A DNA stretch of 33,576 nucleotides from an uncultured Rikenellaceae bacterium (GTDB taxonomy: Bacteria > Bacteroidota > Bacteroidia > Bacteroidales > Rikenellaceae), in the NCBI GenBank assembly GCA_947040435.1, contig CAMRBL010000014.1, positions 1 to 33,576 of the forward strand, read 5' to 3'. How positions within the stretch are numbered: position 1 is the first letter of the stretch; every line of letters begins with the position of its first letter. Of the stretch, positions 26,776 through 33,576 are shown piece after piece. A program made the position numbers and the translations under genes. A model generated the notes under the pieces. That model was not told where the DNA came from. It ran no database searches and saw only the letters and a list, made by a program, of their open reading frames with translations.

Positions 26776-27855
26776 TTATAGTCTCTCTTGCTCTATGTAT
26801 TGTTTGTTAAGTATTGGTCTGAGTATATTACCTACAATATTATCCCATTTGTAGTAGACTAAACTCTCTTTTATTTTCTTCTGGTTCACGCTCTCTCTCT
26901 TTGCCCAAGTAGATTCTAGAGCTTTTGTAAAGTCGTTACAATTATCCTCTATTAATACCCCATTATCGGAGTTTATAACTGTCTTATTGCAGTGAGTAGA
27001 TGTTGCGATAGTATATAAGCCTGATATAATATATTCAAAAGTCTTTGTTGGAGGTTGGAACTCATAGTAGTCGGTCTTTGGGACAAAGGAGACCCCAATA
27101 TTACACTTGTCAAAAAATGGCTTTAGTTCATTGTAGGGTAGTCTTCCATGAAAAGTTATCGTGTCATCTAGTCCTAAACTTGTTGATAGCTGTTTCAGTT
27201 CACTCAATTCATCATAGTGTCCATCTCCAACAATATCATATGTAATGTTATTGTCGGGGAATTTATCTTTGAAATCTTTTAAGCCAGTTATGGTCTTGCC
27301 AATATCTCGACCCGAAAGTATTCCGACATATAGTAATTTTAGTTGGTCAAAACTTGAATCAACAGAAGAGAGTGAATCTGCTCCTAGTGGAAGTATCATT
27401 ACATTTGATTTTGGAAAGCCTATCTTTGACTTTAGCCCATCTGATATTATGGTTATATCGTCATATATGCGTATCGTTTCGAGTATATTTTTGTCTATTT
27501 TTTTTCTGCGTTCAGGACATCTATTTACAGAAAATGTTCGAATGTCTAAGATCATTTTTTTCCAAAAAAGAACTCTTTTAAGCCAAATAGCACCAAAGAA
27601 ATAGACAACTAAAATAGGACCTTTGCTTATCAAACAGTACCACAAAGAGATAAGTACAAATCTCAGCTCTCGAATAAATTTCCCTCCACTATAAGAGACA
27701 AATTTAAGGTTAACTCCATCCATTTCAGCCTTGGGATATAGTGTGTCAAAGGATACGAATGTAATGTCAAACTCATCTTTTAAATACTTACACCACATAT
27801 ACGAGTCAGTTAATCTCCCAAATGTTGCACTATTTATAATTAGTAACTTTTTCAT
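26776..27855 (-). CDS. Glycosyltransferase, GT4-like (GT-B fold)
   Basis: 359 aa. The two-lobed GT-B layout is visible: an N-terminal MKKLLIINSATFGRL with a hydrophobic stretch (LISLWYCLISKGPILVVYFFG), a linker VMILPLGADS, then the nucleotide-sugar lobe with KLLYVGILSGRDIGKTI, YDIVGDGHYDEL, TFHGRLPYNEL and the terminal PPTKTFEYIISGLYTIAT, which corresponds to the conserved E(x7)E-type region (KTFEY). It likely adds one sugar to a lipid carrier or polymer at the inner face of the membrane. Donor and acceptor are unknown. It is the last gene of the cassette. The 95-nt gap to the GT2 gene is larger than the others, so an extra internal promoter is possible. Confidence 0.8.
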   Translation of the reverse strand: MKKLLIINSATFGRLTDSYMWCKYLKDEFDITFVSFDTLYPKAEMDGVNLKFVSYSGGKFIRELRFVLISLWYCLISKGPILVVYFFGAIWLKRVLFWKKMILDIRTFSVNRCPERRKKIDKNILETIRIYDDITIISDGLKSKIGFPKSNVMILPLGADSLSSVDSSFDQLKLLYVGILSGRDIGKTITGLKDFKDKFPDNNITYDIVGDGHYDELSELKQLSTSLGLDDTITFHGRLPYNELKPFFDKCNIGVSFVPKTDYYEFQPPTKTFEYIISGLYTIATSTHCNKTVINSDNGVLIEDNCNDFTKALESTWAKRESVNQKKIKESLVYYKWDNIVGNILRPILNKQYIEQERL

Positions 27856-27950
27856 ATTTTATGATTTTTATCTTACTGTTATGTTAAGAGTATAAATCAA
27901 TAATAGTGCCATGTTTAAAACTATCGAGACTTGTCGGTATTACGACTTAC

Positions 27951-29270
27951 TTAGAGTTTATTGGCTCTTGCATGAAAAGAGGACTTTGTCGGATTCCAAG
28001 GGTCTTTATAAGATGAGAAGAAGAATAGTTCCATAACTCCTGCAATAAGTCTATTGACACGTAGAAATACGCCACTATAAAAGTATTGAATAGGGACAAG
28101 GCGAAGTAAAAATGCTTCGGATTTTGTCCTCTCAGAGAAGAGGAGACAGACAAGAAAACCCACAAATCGAAATGGTGTCATAACTACAAGTCCAAGTACG
28201 ATAATCATAAATATTTGATCGAAATTATTGACAGCTACTGTTATAACGTAGTACAACCATACGTAGTCAAGTCCAAAATTATAGACAACATTATCTAAAT
28301 TGGCTACAAAATTTCGGATATTAAAGTTTGCTGAGCTAAAGTTGAATATGTCACTATGTTTTCTTATGCGGAATCGAACCAAAGATTTAGACCAGCGTAG
28401 ACGCTGCTTAAAAAGAATATTAAATTTTTCAGGTGCATTTGTAAGGCATACAGATTTGTGGTTAAAGGCGATTTCCCAGCCCATTTTACGAATCTTTTGT
28501 GTGATGTCTCCGTCAAGTCCAGGTCCTATGTCCCACCCCCCTAATGCCTTTAGAATAGTCATGTCAAAAGCTCCAAAAGCCCCCGATATAATCCTAAGAA
28601 TACCTAGATATGAGTTCACTGTACGTGCCATCATTACAGTTTGAATATACTCCATACTTTGAAGTGAAGTACATAATGATGCCTTGGAGTTTCTAACTTT
28701 AACACACCCTCCGACAGCTTTAATATCACTAGATAGGTAGAATGGCATTAATATCTGTTCTATTGCATTTCTATCTAGTGACGAGTCCGCATCTAGGTGT
28801 ACAACATATTTGGCATTGTTTTTATACAATCCAGCATTTGCTGCACTTGCTTTTCCGCCCCTAAATTCGAGAGAGATAAATCGGTCAATATAACCTCTTT
28901 TTAATAAGTTATTACAGATAACATATGAGTTGTCATCTGATCCATCATCAATTATCGCCAGTTCAAAATTTGTGTATGTCTGCTCTCTTAGTGATGTGGC
29001 AAGTTTAAATATATTGTCGCCCTCATTCTTGCCAGGAGCTATTATTGATACGAATGGAAAGTCTAAATATAATTTCTTTAGAGCTAGTTCTTCCTGTTTT
29101 TTGCGTTTGCGATTCCCCGTAGAGCGAATGATAAGAACAAACCACTCAAGTAGATAGAAGCGAGGTATTGTAAATAAGAACATAAACCAATACATCCGAA
29201 ATATCTTTTCGAATGTAAGAGAACTTACCCAGTTGAAAAACTCATCTAAAAATGCTTCTATAAAATCCAT
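27951..29270 (-). CDS. Processive family 2 glycosyltransferase (polysaccharide synthase)
   Basis: 439 aa. A membrane segment at about 24-48 precedes the GT-A domain, which shows SIIAPGKNEG, IIDDGSDD (Asp108, Asp109), GGKASAANAG, HLDADS (Asp160 and Asp162, the DxD metal site), GPGLDGDIT (253-255, at the place of the TED/EDxD base) and the processive signature QRLRW at 289-293. C-terminal membrane helices follow (IFMIIVLGLVVMTPFRFVGFLVC). This is the architecture of hyaluronan, poly-N-acetylglucosamine, cellulose and alginate synthases, which polymerise and export through the inner membrane. No PilZ domain is fused. It starts 16 nt after the TackOD1-like gene and is probably the core of the cassette. 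The product sugar is unknown; the adjacent dehydrogenase suggests a uronic acid. Confidence 0.9.
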   Translation of the reverse strand: MDFIEAFLDEFFNWVSSLTFEKIFRMYWFMFLFTIPRFYLLEWFVLIIRSTGNRKRKKQEELALKKLYLDFPFVSIIAPGKNEGDNIFKLATSLREQTYTNFELAIIDDGSDDNSYVICNNLLKRGYIDRFISLEFRGGKASAANAGLYKNNAKYVVHLDADSSLDRNAIEQILMPFYLSSDIKAVGGCVKVRNSKASLCTSLQSMEYIQTVMMARTVNSYLGILRIISGAFGAFDMTILKALGGWDIGPGLDGDITQKIRKMGWEIAFNHKSVCLTNAPEKFNILFKQRLRWSKSLVRFRIRKHSDIFNFSSANFNIRNFVANLDNVVYNFGLDYVWLYYVITVAVNNFDQIFMIIVLGLVVMTPFRFVGFLVCLLFSERTKSEAFLLRLVPIQYFYSGVFLRVNRLIAGVMELFFFSSYKDPWNPTKSSFHARANKL

Positions 29271-29286
29271 CGTATTTTTTTAGGCT

Positions 29287-30639
29287 CTAAAGTATCTTCT
29301 TTAAATAATCACTCGCTGTTATAATTGTTGTGTAATTTGAGAAGTCAACACCAATATACTCCTCTATCCCCATTCGCTTCACCCGTTCATCTAGCAGCTT
29401 GGCGTAACCGTTAATCGCCTCTTCGTCGGTATATGAGAGTAATATATATATATAGTTATCCTTAAATGTGCACTTTGCATTGGGGATGTTGTCGAAGATA
29501 AATTTCGATAACTCACCAACTGCTGCAATTGGAACTCCTTGTATTCGGATTGTGGTCAATCCACTATTCTTATTTGATAGGTTGTATATTTCAATGTCAT
29601 TTGTAAGGTACTGTATAAAAGAGTTAATAGAGAGGAATCCTGCTGATACAGATACATCCTCATCGGACGTATATATTTTCCATCTAGCAAGCTTCTCTTT
29701 GCCCAGAGAAGAGAACTTTAGAGAGTATATTTTATATACACGTAGCTCCTCTAGAGAGAGTATCTTGCGGCATGAAACGCAAGTGCCTCTCATATCTGAT
29801 CGTGAGAAGCTAGCGTTGCAATTCCCACAATTATATATTCCTGCGGGTCTGTCATAATCTACCCCTATGTGGTGTAGATGTTTTTGGCATTTTGGACATA
29901 TTAAATCCCCTTTAACCATGTATGAGGTCTCTTCGGATATGTTAGCACATGGGTAGTGGTGCATCATATTATTTAACTCAATATCACAAGATCCACATTT
30001 TGGACATATCTCGGTGTATATTATATGGGTGTGGTTACAGTACTTGCAGTATTGAGTTACATCTATAATGTCAAGGTTTTGGAGGTATCTACTCTTAAAG
30101 TATTCTCTGTAAATTAATAGTACTGTTTGAAGGGAGAAGAGATTTTTCCTCATGCAAAATTCATATATATAGACACAATACCCCAGCATTGAACCCTCTT
30201 GGAGCACAGAATCTGGAATAACTCCTCGTGATAGAAAAAGTCTAAAAATACTGATTAATATAGCTCTTTCACCTTTAAGTTTTACGTCACTCTTAATCTC
30301 TATGTTTAGATCTTTTATTCGTAGTTTTATATCCTCTATTTTGGTGGATACAATTGAGTCATCTATATCTATTGTTTGACCATCTGCGGCTCTCTTTAGT
30401 AGGAATGTATCAGCAATTTTGGGGTTGCAAAAGAATGGTTTTAGATAGAATTTACCCTCTGTTAGCGGATTTAAATATAAGAACTGCCTCTCTACTAAAT
30501 CCCCACTTTCGCTAATAAACATCATGCCATCAAAATCATCATAGCTGGTGGATACATCCTCAGCCATTTGAAATTCATCATCAATTAATAGAATACGTTG
30601 ATTATTTTTATTCTCCTTTATAGTTAGTCCTACATTCAT
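29287..30639 (-). CDS. TackOD1-like zinc-ribbon protein with possible degenerate GGDEF-like tail
   Basis: 450 aa, no signal peptide and no membrane helix, so cytoplasmic. Residues about 195-295 hold a run of cysteine pairs: Cys198/201, 212/215, 231 (in HHYPC), 248/251, 271/274 and 287/290, enough for three zinc ribbons. The pattern CKYCNHTHIIYTEICPKCGS followed by HHYPCANIS is what I know from TackOD1 (thaumarchaeal output domain 1). The last 130 residues (SAGFLSINSFIQYLTNDIE, then IYILLSYTDEEAI) have the hydrophobic rhythm of a GGDEF or nucleotide-cyclase-like domain without its catalytic motif; this is a guess. The N-terminal 130 residues are unassigned. It lies between the MFP (10-nt gap) and the GT2 gene, so it probably regulates or assembles the synthase. 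Confidence 0.65.
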   Translation of the reverse strand: MNVGLTIKENKNNQRILLIDDEFQMAEDVSTSYDDFDGMMFISESGDLVERQFLYLNPLTEGKFYLKPFFCNPKIADTFLLKRAADGQTIDIDDSIVSTKIEDIKLRIKDLNIEIKSDVKLKGERAILISIFRLFLSRGVIPDSVLQEGSMLGYCVYIYEFCMRKNLFSLQTVLLIYREYFKSRYLQNLDIIDVTQYCKYCNHTHIIYTEICPKCGSCDIELNNMMHHYPCANISEETSYMVKGDLICPKCQKHLHHIGVDYDRPAGIYNCGNCNASFSRSDMRGTCVSCRKILSLEELRVYKIYSLKFSSLGKEKLARWKIYTSDEDVSVSAGFLSINSFIQYLTNDIEIYNLSNKNSGLTTIRIQGVPIAAVGELSKFIFDNIPNAKCTFKDNYIYILLSYTDEEAINGYAKLLDERVKRMGIEEYIGVDFSNYTTIITASDYLKKIL

Positions 30640-30649
30640 AATACTCTAT

Positions 30650-31732
30650 TTATTTTAAGAAGTTCCATTTTCTCTTGTAGTCCAACTTTATAGGTAGACC
30701 ATTGATTTGATACTTTAATGATAACTCTTCAGGGTTGTCAATCTTTACTCGTATAATTGCGCCCTCATAATCTGTGGAAAATTGCCCTAGTTTTATGGGT
30801 TTGACACTCCTCATATATGTGTTATTTATCTTAATTGTCCCCGTCCCCATGTGCTGAGTCCCAAAATTAATATCTACCTTTTCACCATCTCTCATCTCAT
30901 TTAGAAACTGGGGTGGTACGATCATCTCAATGTGAATACGCTTTCGCCCCTCATCGATGGGGTAGATCAACATTATTGGATCACCTTTAAATACAATATT
31001 ACTAGGGTATTTATTTATAGCCAAGATAAGTGTTTTCTCTGGTGCTACAAGGTATTGGAGCATGTCTCCGTAGTCGCTAAGGTGACTGTTTATATATTCA
31101 TGTGTTATCTCAAAAGGATCAAGTACATCAACCAAGTGTGGACCTGGGATATAATCAGAAGAGTTGGTAGAGTAGGTATATAGATTAATTTTACTTCTAA
31201 CGTAGTTTATGTTTCGTCTAATTCGTTCCAATTCTATCTCGTAATCTCTCTCATCCATCACTGTGTGTAGTCCGAGAGGGATGTTTTTTTTAACGCCATT
31301 TTTTAATTTAAGTATAGCTTTCTCCTGATTTTGTAGTGATCGAAGTTCGAGTAGATTCTCATCTTTAGCCATTTTTAAGGTAAATAGTTTCTGCTGGTAG
31401 TCACTAAATGTTGTTGAGTTCATTGCAGAGTAGAGCATATCTGTATACAAAAAAAGAAGCATAGTATCTCCAGCTTCCACTATATCTCCAGGCTCAACCC
31501 TAACATCAAGTAGAAATGCGTCACTTATCAAGTGGCTCTCTCCATGGTAGGAGATTATATTTCCATCAAAAGTCGCAATGAAAAGATCTTTTGAGAAGTA
31601 CCAGCCGAGCACAATAAATATTACACTAAAGACGAACGTAAATACCTTTTGCTGTATATTTATCTTCTTTTTAGGCTTATCTATGACTGTCTCTTGCGGA
31701 TCTATTGGTCTTTTGTATGAAAAATTTTGCAT
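30650..31732 (-). CDS. HlyD-like membrane-fusion protein
   Basis: 360 aa. A short cytoplasmic N-terminus with basic residues, one membrane helix (about 29-46, VFTFVFSVIFIVLGWYF), then a biotinyl-lipoyl-like half-motif (ISDAFLLDVRVEPGDIVEAGDTMLLFLY). A helical hairpin follows (about 95-190), then a beta-barrel (IVPPQFLNEMRDGEKVDINFG). This is the plan of HlyD/EmrA periplasmic adaptors and of the periplasmic part of Alg44. It bridges an inner-membrane synthase or pump to an outer-membrane channel. No ABC or RND transporter gene is present; its neighbours are a TolC-like protein and a GT2 synthase. It starts 11 nt after the TolC-like gene. Confidence 0.85.
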   Translation of the reverse strand: MQNFSYKRPIDPQETVIDKPKKKINIQQKVFTFVFSVIFIVLGWYFSKDLFIATFDGNIISYHGESHLISDAFLLDVRVEPGDIVEAGDTMLLFLYTDMLYSAMNSTTFSDYQQKLFTLKMAKDENLLELRSLQNQEKAILKLKNGVKKNIPLGLHTVMDERDYEIELERIRRNINYVRSKINLYTYSTNSSDYIPGPHLVDVLDPFEITHEYINSHLSDYGDMLQYLVAPEKTLILAINKYPSNIVFKGDPIMLIYPIDEGRKRIHIEMIVPPQFLNEMRDGEKVDINFGTQHMGTGTIKINNTYMRSVKPIKLGQFSTDYEGAIIRVKIDNPEELSLKYQINGLPIKLDYKRKWNFLK

Positions 31733-31743
31733 TATTCAATGTG

Positions 31744-33030
31744 TTAATTAATCAAACGCTCAAGTAAAATTTCTCGCTCCTTTATAATGAAGTAGATATT
31801 AGAGAGCACAAATAAGTATGCGTCATATTCAAAGAGTAGATTCTCAATAGATAATTGACTATTCTGATACTGCTCTTTGTAACTCTCAATATTAAGGGCT
31901 ATTGGCTCTAGAGATAATGTCTCTTGTGTGAGTCTATTATTTAGGAAGGTAACACGTTTCATTTGGCTCCTATATTGACTAATTACACTCTGCTCTGCAT
32001 ACAGTTCCTCCCTCTTGCTCAGTTCAATCTCCTTATTAATTGCATTTTGTTTTCTTTTATGCTCTCTTGATAGGGGAAGTGTTGCTGTTACGCCAAAATC
32101 TACTTTTCCACTGTACTGAGTGCCAATCACCCCTCCGAAGTACTGAAACTTTGTGAATACCCCTATCTTCATCTGTTTGATGTAGCTTAGTGACTGCTTG
32201 TTCAAAGCGAATAGATGCTGCTCTATTGGGTATTGTTCTAGGTCAACGTTGTTTGACATATATATATTAAAATAGCCTAAAGTATCTGTTTTCAGATTAG
32301 ATCGGTAGCGATCTAAGTCTATTAACTGAATATGTTCTGCTCCAACTACTGTGTCTTGTGTGGGAAGTGTTGCTTTAACTTCATATATTGCTGCTTGTAT
32401 AGTAGCTACATCACTATAAAGCACCCTACGAGAGCTAAATAGATGCATCTTCAGACGGAGAACTTCATTAAGAAGACTCAGTCTTTGTTTGTATATGAAG
32501 GTAATCATGTTATTCCAATCCTCTGTAGCCTTAACCGTAGCTCGCTCTCTGTTGAGGATTTGTCTATTTTTGTTGATGGTGTATAAATTTTGTTGTCCCT
32601 CTGTTTCAATTATTTTATGGGATAGCTTACGTCCAATAAGAGAGGACTCCATAATATTCCAGTTTAAGGATACTTGAAACTTATTTCGATATGGATAGAT
32701 ATTCTCCTCATCTGAATAGTCAACTAATTCGACTCCTTTTTGACTGTTGTATTGCGCCTGTAAGGATAGGCCTGTTCTCGAGTTGTACGCCATTTTATGT
32801 TTCTCAATTAAATCCTCAATAATATTATCACTGTTAAGTTCAATATAATTGATTTGGGGTAGGTTAGTAGGGTTAATTGTTGTCTCTTTTTTAAATAGTA
32901 GAGAGTCTAGTTTTGTTAAATGTTTCTCTATTTGTTTAAACATTATCATATCGCCTTTGTATCCTGCCTCTTGTGCATGAGATACAGAGATAGATAAATA
33001 GACAAATAGAGAAACATAGAGTAGCTTCAT
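31744..33030 (-). CDS. TolC-like outer-membrane factor
   Basis: 428 aa with a signal peptide (MKLLYVSLFVYLSISVSHA, cleaved before QEAGY). Two long alpha-helical stretches with coiled-coil character are visible (about 140-200 and 315-425, for example INKEIELSKREELYAEQSVISQY). Between and before them are strand-like segments (TGLSLQAQYN, NKFQVSLNWNIM, FQYFGGVIGTQYSGKVDFGVTATLPL). This fits a divergent TolC-family outer-membrane exit duct. The C-terminal motif SIENLLFEYDAYLFV matches the usual helix end of the family. It starts 2 nt after the dehydrogenase gene and is followed directly by the membrane-fusion protein, so the two likely form one conduit. Confidence 0.8.
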   Translation of the reverse strand: MKLLYVSLFVYLSISVSHAQEAGYKGDMIMFKQIEKHLTKLDSLLFKKETTINPTNLPQINYIELNSDNIIEDLIEKHKMAYNSRTGLSLQAQYNSQKGVELVDYSDEENIYPYRNKFQVSLNWNIMESSLIGRKLSHKIIETEGQQNLYTINKNRQILNRERATVKATEDWNNMITFIYKQRLSLLNEVLRLKMHLFSSRRVLYSDVATIQAAIYEVKATLPTQDTVVGAEHIQLIDLDRYRSNLKTDTLGYFNIYMSNNVDLEQYPIEQHLFALNKQSLSYIKQMKIGVFTKFQYFGGVIGTQYSGKVDFGVTATLPLSREHKRKQNAINKEIELSKREELYAEQSVISQYRSQMKRVTFLNNRLTQETLSLEPIALNIESYKEQYQNSQLSIENLLFEYDAYLFVLSNIYFIIKEREILLERLIN

Positions 33031-33032
33031 AA

Positions 33033-33531
33033 TTATAGCCTTTCGTCAACTAATTCTTTAGGTAACACACTTTTAATATCATACACAACGCCTTTTTCTG
33101 TTATCATATCTTTGATCGGAAGTTCATTAAAACAGTCGTGGGAGACAGCCAAAATAATAGCATCGTATTTTTTATCTTTAATAAGCTCTTTCAAAATAGG
33201 AAGTGACGCTTTAGTATCTACCCATGGGTCATAGATGTCAATATCGTCAGAGTACTCTTTAAGACTTGCATGTATATCAACAACCTTCGTATTTCTTATG
33301 TCAGGGCAGTTGTCCTTGAATGTAAACCCTAGAATAAGATAGGCTGCATCTTTAACAATACACCCTTTTAGATTCATGCGTTTTATTAATTTAGCTACAA
33401 TGTGCGATGGCATTTTCTCGTTTAAGCGACGTGCTCCAGTGATAATATGGGGTAAATACCCACAAGCGAGAGACTTTCTAATTAAGTAGTATGGGTCAAC
33501 ACCAATGCAGTGTCCCCCAACTAGACCTGGA
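33033..33531 (-). CDS. Nucleotide-sugar dehydrogenase (UDP-GlcNAc/GalNAc type), 5' part missing
   Basis: Only the C-terminal 165 residues are in the window. The reading frame runs without a stop to the end of genomic sequence, so the Met at 33413 is internal, not the start. The part upstream of it reads PGLVGGHCIGVDPYYL, which contains the catalytic Cys of the UDP-glucose/GDP-mannose dehydrogenase family and is typical of the WbpA/TviB group that oxidises UDP-N-acetylhexosamines to uronic acids. The rest is the C-terminal UDP-binding domain (YLILGFTFKDNCPDIRNTKV, DIYDPWVD, DAIILAVSHDCF, YDIKSVLP). It would supply the NAD-oxidised sugar precursor for the adjacent synthase. Confidence 0.93.
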
Positions 33532-33576
33532 AGATCGGAAGAGCGTCGTGTAGGGAAAGAGTGTGTCAGTACGTGT
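33532..33576. other. Illumina TruSeq adapter contamination
   Basis: From 33532 to 33564 the sequence equals the 33-base TruSeq read-1 adapter in its read-through orientation (begins AGATCGGAAGAGC, ends AAAGAGTGT). The next 8 bases, GTCAGTAC, are the reverse complement of GTACTGAC, which I recall as i5 index D508. The final GTGT continues the flanking adapter. These 45 bases are not from the organism. Confidence 0.97.

Noticed and set aside
27245..27604. 119-residue plus-strand frame opposite the GT4 gene
   Set aside because: Antisense shadow with no independent signals.
29468..29857. 129-residue plus-strand frame opposite the TackOD1-like gene
   Set aside because: The minus-strand protein explains this DNA through its cysteine pairs and tight operon spacing.
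30650..33030. HlyD/TolC pair as part of a drug-efflux pump
   Set aside because: No RND, MFS or ABC pump gene is in the operon; the neighbours are a sugar dehydrogenase and glycosyltransferases. An unseen upstream gene could still change this.
33033..33413. A 126-residue gene starting at the ATG at 33413
   Set aside because: The frame is open upstream to the end of genomic sequence and encodes PGLVGGHCIGVDPYYL with the catalytic Cys, so 33413 is an internal Met of a longer dehydrogenase.
1..33531. CRISPR arrays, tRNA or rRNA genes, prophage or integrase genes
   Set aside because: No regularly spaced repeats, no cloverleaf or rRNA sequence and no mobile-element genes were seen in any spacer.

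Overview
The window is AT-rich DNA from a Gram-negative member of the Bacteroidota, most likely a Bacteroidales-type anaerobe. The signs are an lpxB gene, lipoprotein signal peptides ending in a Cys, a Ser-type sulfatase, a GH95-like enzyme, an indolepyruvate:ferredoxin oxidoreductase, and several TAnnTTTG promoter elements typical of this phylum with no Shine-Dalgarno runs. I cannot name a genus. The last 45 bases (33532-33576) are not genomic: they match an Illumina TruSeq adapter with an i5 index.

Layout. 19-7043: mixed functions. There is a secreted lipoprotein with an HExxH metallopeptidase signature (-), a DEAD-box family RNA helicase (+), a SIMPL-domain protein (-), the rRNA methyltransferase RlmD (-), and a lipoprotein with a C-terminal membrane helix (-). 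7241-12750 (+): conserved housekeeping genes, namely an MBL-fold hydrolase, trmD, lpxB, an FAH-family hydrolase, a Maf pyrophosphatase and a DUF4153-like polytopic membrane protein. 12921-18930 (+): a tight operon of omega-amidase-like nitrilase, iorA, iorB, aminotransferase, phenylacetate-CoA ligase and a double-ACT protein. It would interconvert aromatic amino acids, aryl-pyruvates and aryl-acetates, in either direction. 19144-20175 (+): pyrD. 20433-24673 (+): a Ser-type sulfatase lipoprotein and a GH95-like glycosidase lipoprotein, converging with a SulP anion transporter (-).

33531-26776 (-): the most interesting region. It is a compact polysaccharide cassette, read from the right edge leftwards: nucleotide-sugar dehydrogenase (cut by the window edge), TolC-like outer-membrane factor, HlyD-like membrane-fusion protein, a cysteine-rich TackOD1-like protein with a possible degenerate GGDEF-like tail, a processive GT2 synthase, and a GT4-type glycosyltransferase, closed by a strong terminator. 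The first five genes are 2 to 16 nt apart. I infer a synthase-dependent exopolysaccharide system in which a uronic-acid polymer made by the GT2 is exported through an HlyD/TolC-type conduit. That resembles the alginate Alg8/Alg44 logic, but with a zinc-ribbon regulator in place of PilZ.

Transcription units are separated by long, nearly perfect inverted repeats, most with T-runs. I saw no tRNA, rRNA, CRISPR array, insertion sequence or phage gene.
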